Shown here: piece after piece, positions 62,301 through 64,000 of the stretch
Layout of the letters: each line of letters opens with the position of its first letter
How positions within the stretch are numbered: position 1 is the stretch's first letter
NCBI GenBank assembly: GCA_005281725.1
Contig: SSBO01000003.1
Span: 5,766,495-5,830,494, forward strand
From: Wuchereria bancrofti
Taxonomy: Eukaryota > Nematoda > Chromadorea > Rhabditida > Onchocercidae
Reading direction: 5' to 3'
DNA length: 64,000 bases
Made by a program: the position numbers and the translations under genes
The notes under the pieces: generated by a model
What the model saw: only the letters and a program-made list of their open reading frames with translations
Told to the model about the DNA's origin: nothing
The model's database searches: none

Positions 62301-64000
62301 CTGAACTCTAACAGTAAATTCTTTAAGGCATGGATTTGCTTATGTATGAATAATAAGTTTTACTTTAAAATAATTCTCATTTCTAATGGAACCTTCTGAG
62401 AATTAACCGACAAAAAATTGAATAACTTCTCAGTATTCCTGAGAAAAATGAATGTTTTTATTCAATGACATGACAGCTGTTTTAGATTAGTTTGATTTCA
62501 AAATAAGATCATTCTAGAAAGGTTTCAATTATTGAGACTTGAATTTCCAATGAAAAATAATTTTCAAACTAAATTATAACAGATGGTTGCGTCAATGTTC
62601 ACTGTGAATTCTATGCTATTTGCGTGTCGGATGAAGCTGGCGGTGGTTCTTGCCGATGTCCAAATCAATGCGCTTATGACGATTCTGGTTTTCTATTGGC
62701 ATTTTTAATATACTATAGGAGAAGAGGAATTTGGAAATACTGTAAAAGAACGAGGATGAAAATACGTAACCTTAGTCTGACTTTCCATAATAAGTACCTA
62801 ATCTGGTTGGATCTTTCTGATTTCTGATTTTCAGGAATAGTGTGCGCAACAGATGGTGTCACATATCTCTCAGAATGTCATATGCGCCAAGCTGCATGCC
62901 AGCAACAAAAATTCATAGTCATTGCTTTTCGGGGTCCTTGTGATAGTTGTTCGAACATTGCTTGTCTTGATGAACAACAATGTGAGGAAAGCATTTGCTC
63001 TTGCCCAAGCAGCTGTCCGAATACTACCGAAAATAGTACGGTATGTTTAAGTTTTAAATTTTCATTAATTTAAAATATCGAAATCATAGTAACGTGACAT
63101 CCAATTATGTTTAAATAATTCCACCCATATTTATCTTCTCCCAAAAATAAAGGTATTAAAGACTATTTGTAAAATTCTTTGGCATGAAAGCGATGCTCAA
63201 TACTTCGTTAATTGATTTTAAAGAGAATGAAACAATTTTTGGATACACAAATATGGTCAAAATTTTAAGATTTGTATTTTATGGAAAAACTTTGAAGGTG
63301 TGTGGGACTGATGGAATACTTTATCCATCGAAATGTCATTTGAAGATGGCAATCTGTCATAGTGGTTCTGAAATATCCGTCCAGAATCTCAACAATTGTA
63401 AGCAGACTTTACCTAAAATTGGTTCGTCCATTTTCCTTTTTGAATTACATTTTCGCTTGTTGAAACATTAAGTAACAACAGTAACACTGATGAAGTAATT
63501 TAAATGGAATTTCTGCTGTGAAATCTTGGAGAGTATATAATTACAAGAATAGCGGCTGTTTTTAAATTTGGCACATGGCCTAAAAATAATCAGGTGTTGC
63601 GTACCTGGTAAAGGTGTTTGCAACATTTCTACATTAGCCTACATCATAATACACTGATCTGATTAGTGTTGTATTTGTTTACAAGCTGAGTGATTAATCC
63701 TTTGAATGGAATTTAACAGGAGTAATTGATAACATATGCGATATGCTAGTGACATTATTGATAATAGCATCTTTATTTTTTTAATTTCTTGTAATTTTTC
63801 TATTTTTCCACCTATCTTTTTCTGTCCTTCACTTCCATTACTTTTTGAGTTTATTTTGATATAAAAATAACTGGCAATCTTCATGGTAAAATGATTTAAA
63901 TATGCTCTCCGACTATAATGATTTATAGATAGATATGTGTTCGTCATGTTATGTGAGAGTAATTTCTCAGACTTTGCAGGCAAGTATTCAATGCTTTACT
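53327..64000 (+). CDS. agr-1: Agrin homologue, 5' part (NtA plus follistatin/Kazal repeats), runs off window
   Basis: Exons 53327-53515, 55128-55220, 55747-55882, 57415-57450, 57761-57812, 58166-58326, 59833-60078, 60412-60541, 60811-60893, 61121-61245, 61619-61709, 62010-62222, 62583-62687, 62835-63040 and 63298-63397 are phase-consistent; a partial exon from 63980 may follow. The start MLLMIIPVRLLLLSLIQGTL is a signal peptide. Exons 1-3 match the agrin N-terminal (NtA) domain: LVISATVLNV, TVRVKRIFKGLN, KIVIHGLGNVQICRS and YLNSSLVPINLNIL. A short basic linker (GWVRKKQRHIKR) leads into at least seven follistatin-like units, each with a Cys-rich hairpin followed by a Kazal motif (for example VCGTDSVSYLSECHL, VCATDGVTYLSECHM, VCGTDGILYPSKCHL). 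Vertebrate agrin is a basement-membrane heparan-sulfate proteoglycan whose NtA binds laminin. The laminin-G part would lie beyond base 64000. Several acceptors here are GAG or AAG rather than CAG. Confidence 0.88.
61440..61510 (+). pseudogene. Decayed duplicate of an agrin follistatin exon
   Basis: Starting TTTTTTACAG then ATGAAAATCCATGTAA, this intronic segment mirrors the acceptor and first ~55 bases of the functional exon at 61121 (TTTTTTTGCAG then ATGACAATCCATGTAA), including the distal CACGTCACAT / ACGTGTCACAT. In the exon's frame it hits TGA after six codons. The preceding TTAATAG(G/A)(T/C)C is shared too. It is a partial local duplication that has lost coding capacity. Confidence 0.75.

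Overview
The window reads as nuclear DNA from a parasitic, probably filarial, nematode. It is AT-rich and its genes are split into many short exons. Introns have GT..AG borders with TTTCAG-like acceptors. The content is nematode-like: a cuticlin-type ZP protein, an ERG/FLI1/FEV-class ETS factor, a Jun homologue and an agrin homologue. The filarial assignment is an inference from base composition and gene style, not something the sequence proves. No rRNA, tRNA, CRISPR array or intact transposon was found. All gene models were built by hand from splice signals, reading-frame phase and protein-family patterns.

Region by region. 1-2165: no gene, two neighbouring perfect hairpins. 2166-5905 (-): an 11-exon ZP-domain (cuticlin-like) membrane protein, from signal peptide to furin-type site and C-terminal membrane segment. 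8984-20554: a cluster of short genes I cannot assign to a known family. Two on the plus strand (8984-12630 and 13712-14231) and one on the minus strand (18121-20554) share one plan: a single membrane helix near the N-terminus, then hydrophilic tails rich in Lys/Ser. Among them lie a secreted acidic protein (15646-16179, -) and a small intronless ORF (18537-18758, +) inside an intron of the minus-strand gene. This cluster is the best candidate for undescribed biology here.

24958-32512 (+): a 7-exon ETS transcription factor with no recognised Pointed domain. 35262-36950 (+): a 3-exon TMEM53/DUF829 protein. 42793-50047 (+): a 7-exon Jun-type bZIP protein keeping both the N-terminal JNK-target region and the C-terminal basic-zipper. 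Upstream of it, within about 1.8 kb, lie one perfect CRE and three perfect AP-1 (TRE) octamers/heptamers, which suggests autoregulation. 53327 to the window end (+): the 5' part of an agrin homologue, with a signal peptide, an NtA domain and at least seven follistatin/Kazal modules; it continues past base 64000.

The genes do not form an operon or pathway. ETS and Jun are DNA-binding regulators; the ZP protein and agrin are extracellular or cuticle/basement-membrane proteins; the 9-20.5 kb cluster encodes membrane and secreted proteins of unknown role. Intergenic stretches of several kb (5.9-9.0, 20.6-25.0, 32.5-35.3, 37-42.8 and 50-53.3 kb) contain mostly AT-rich sequence with no supportable gene.
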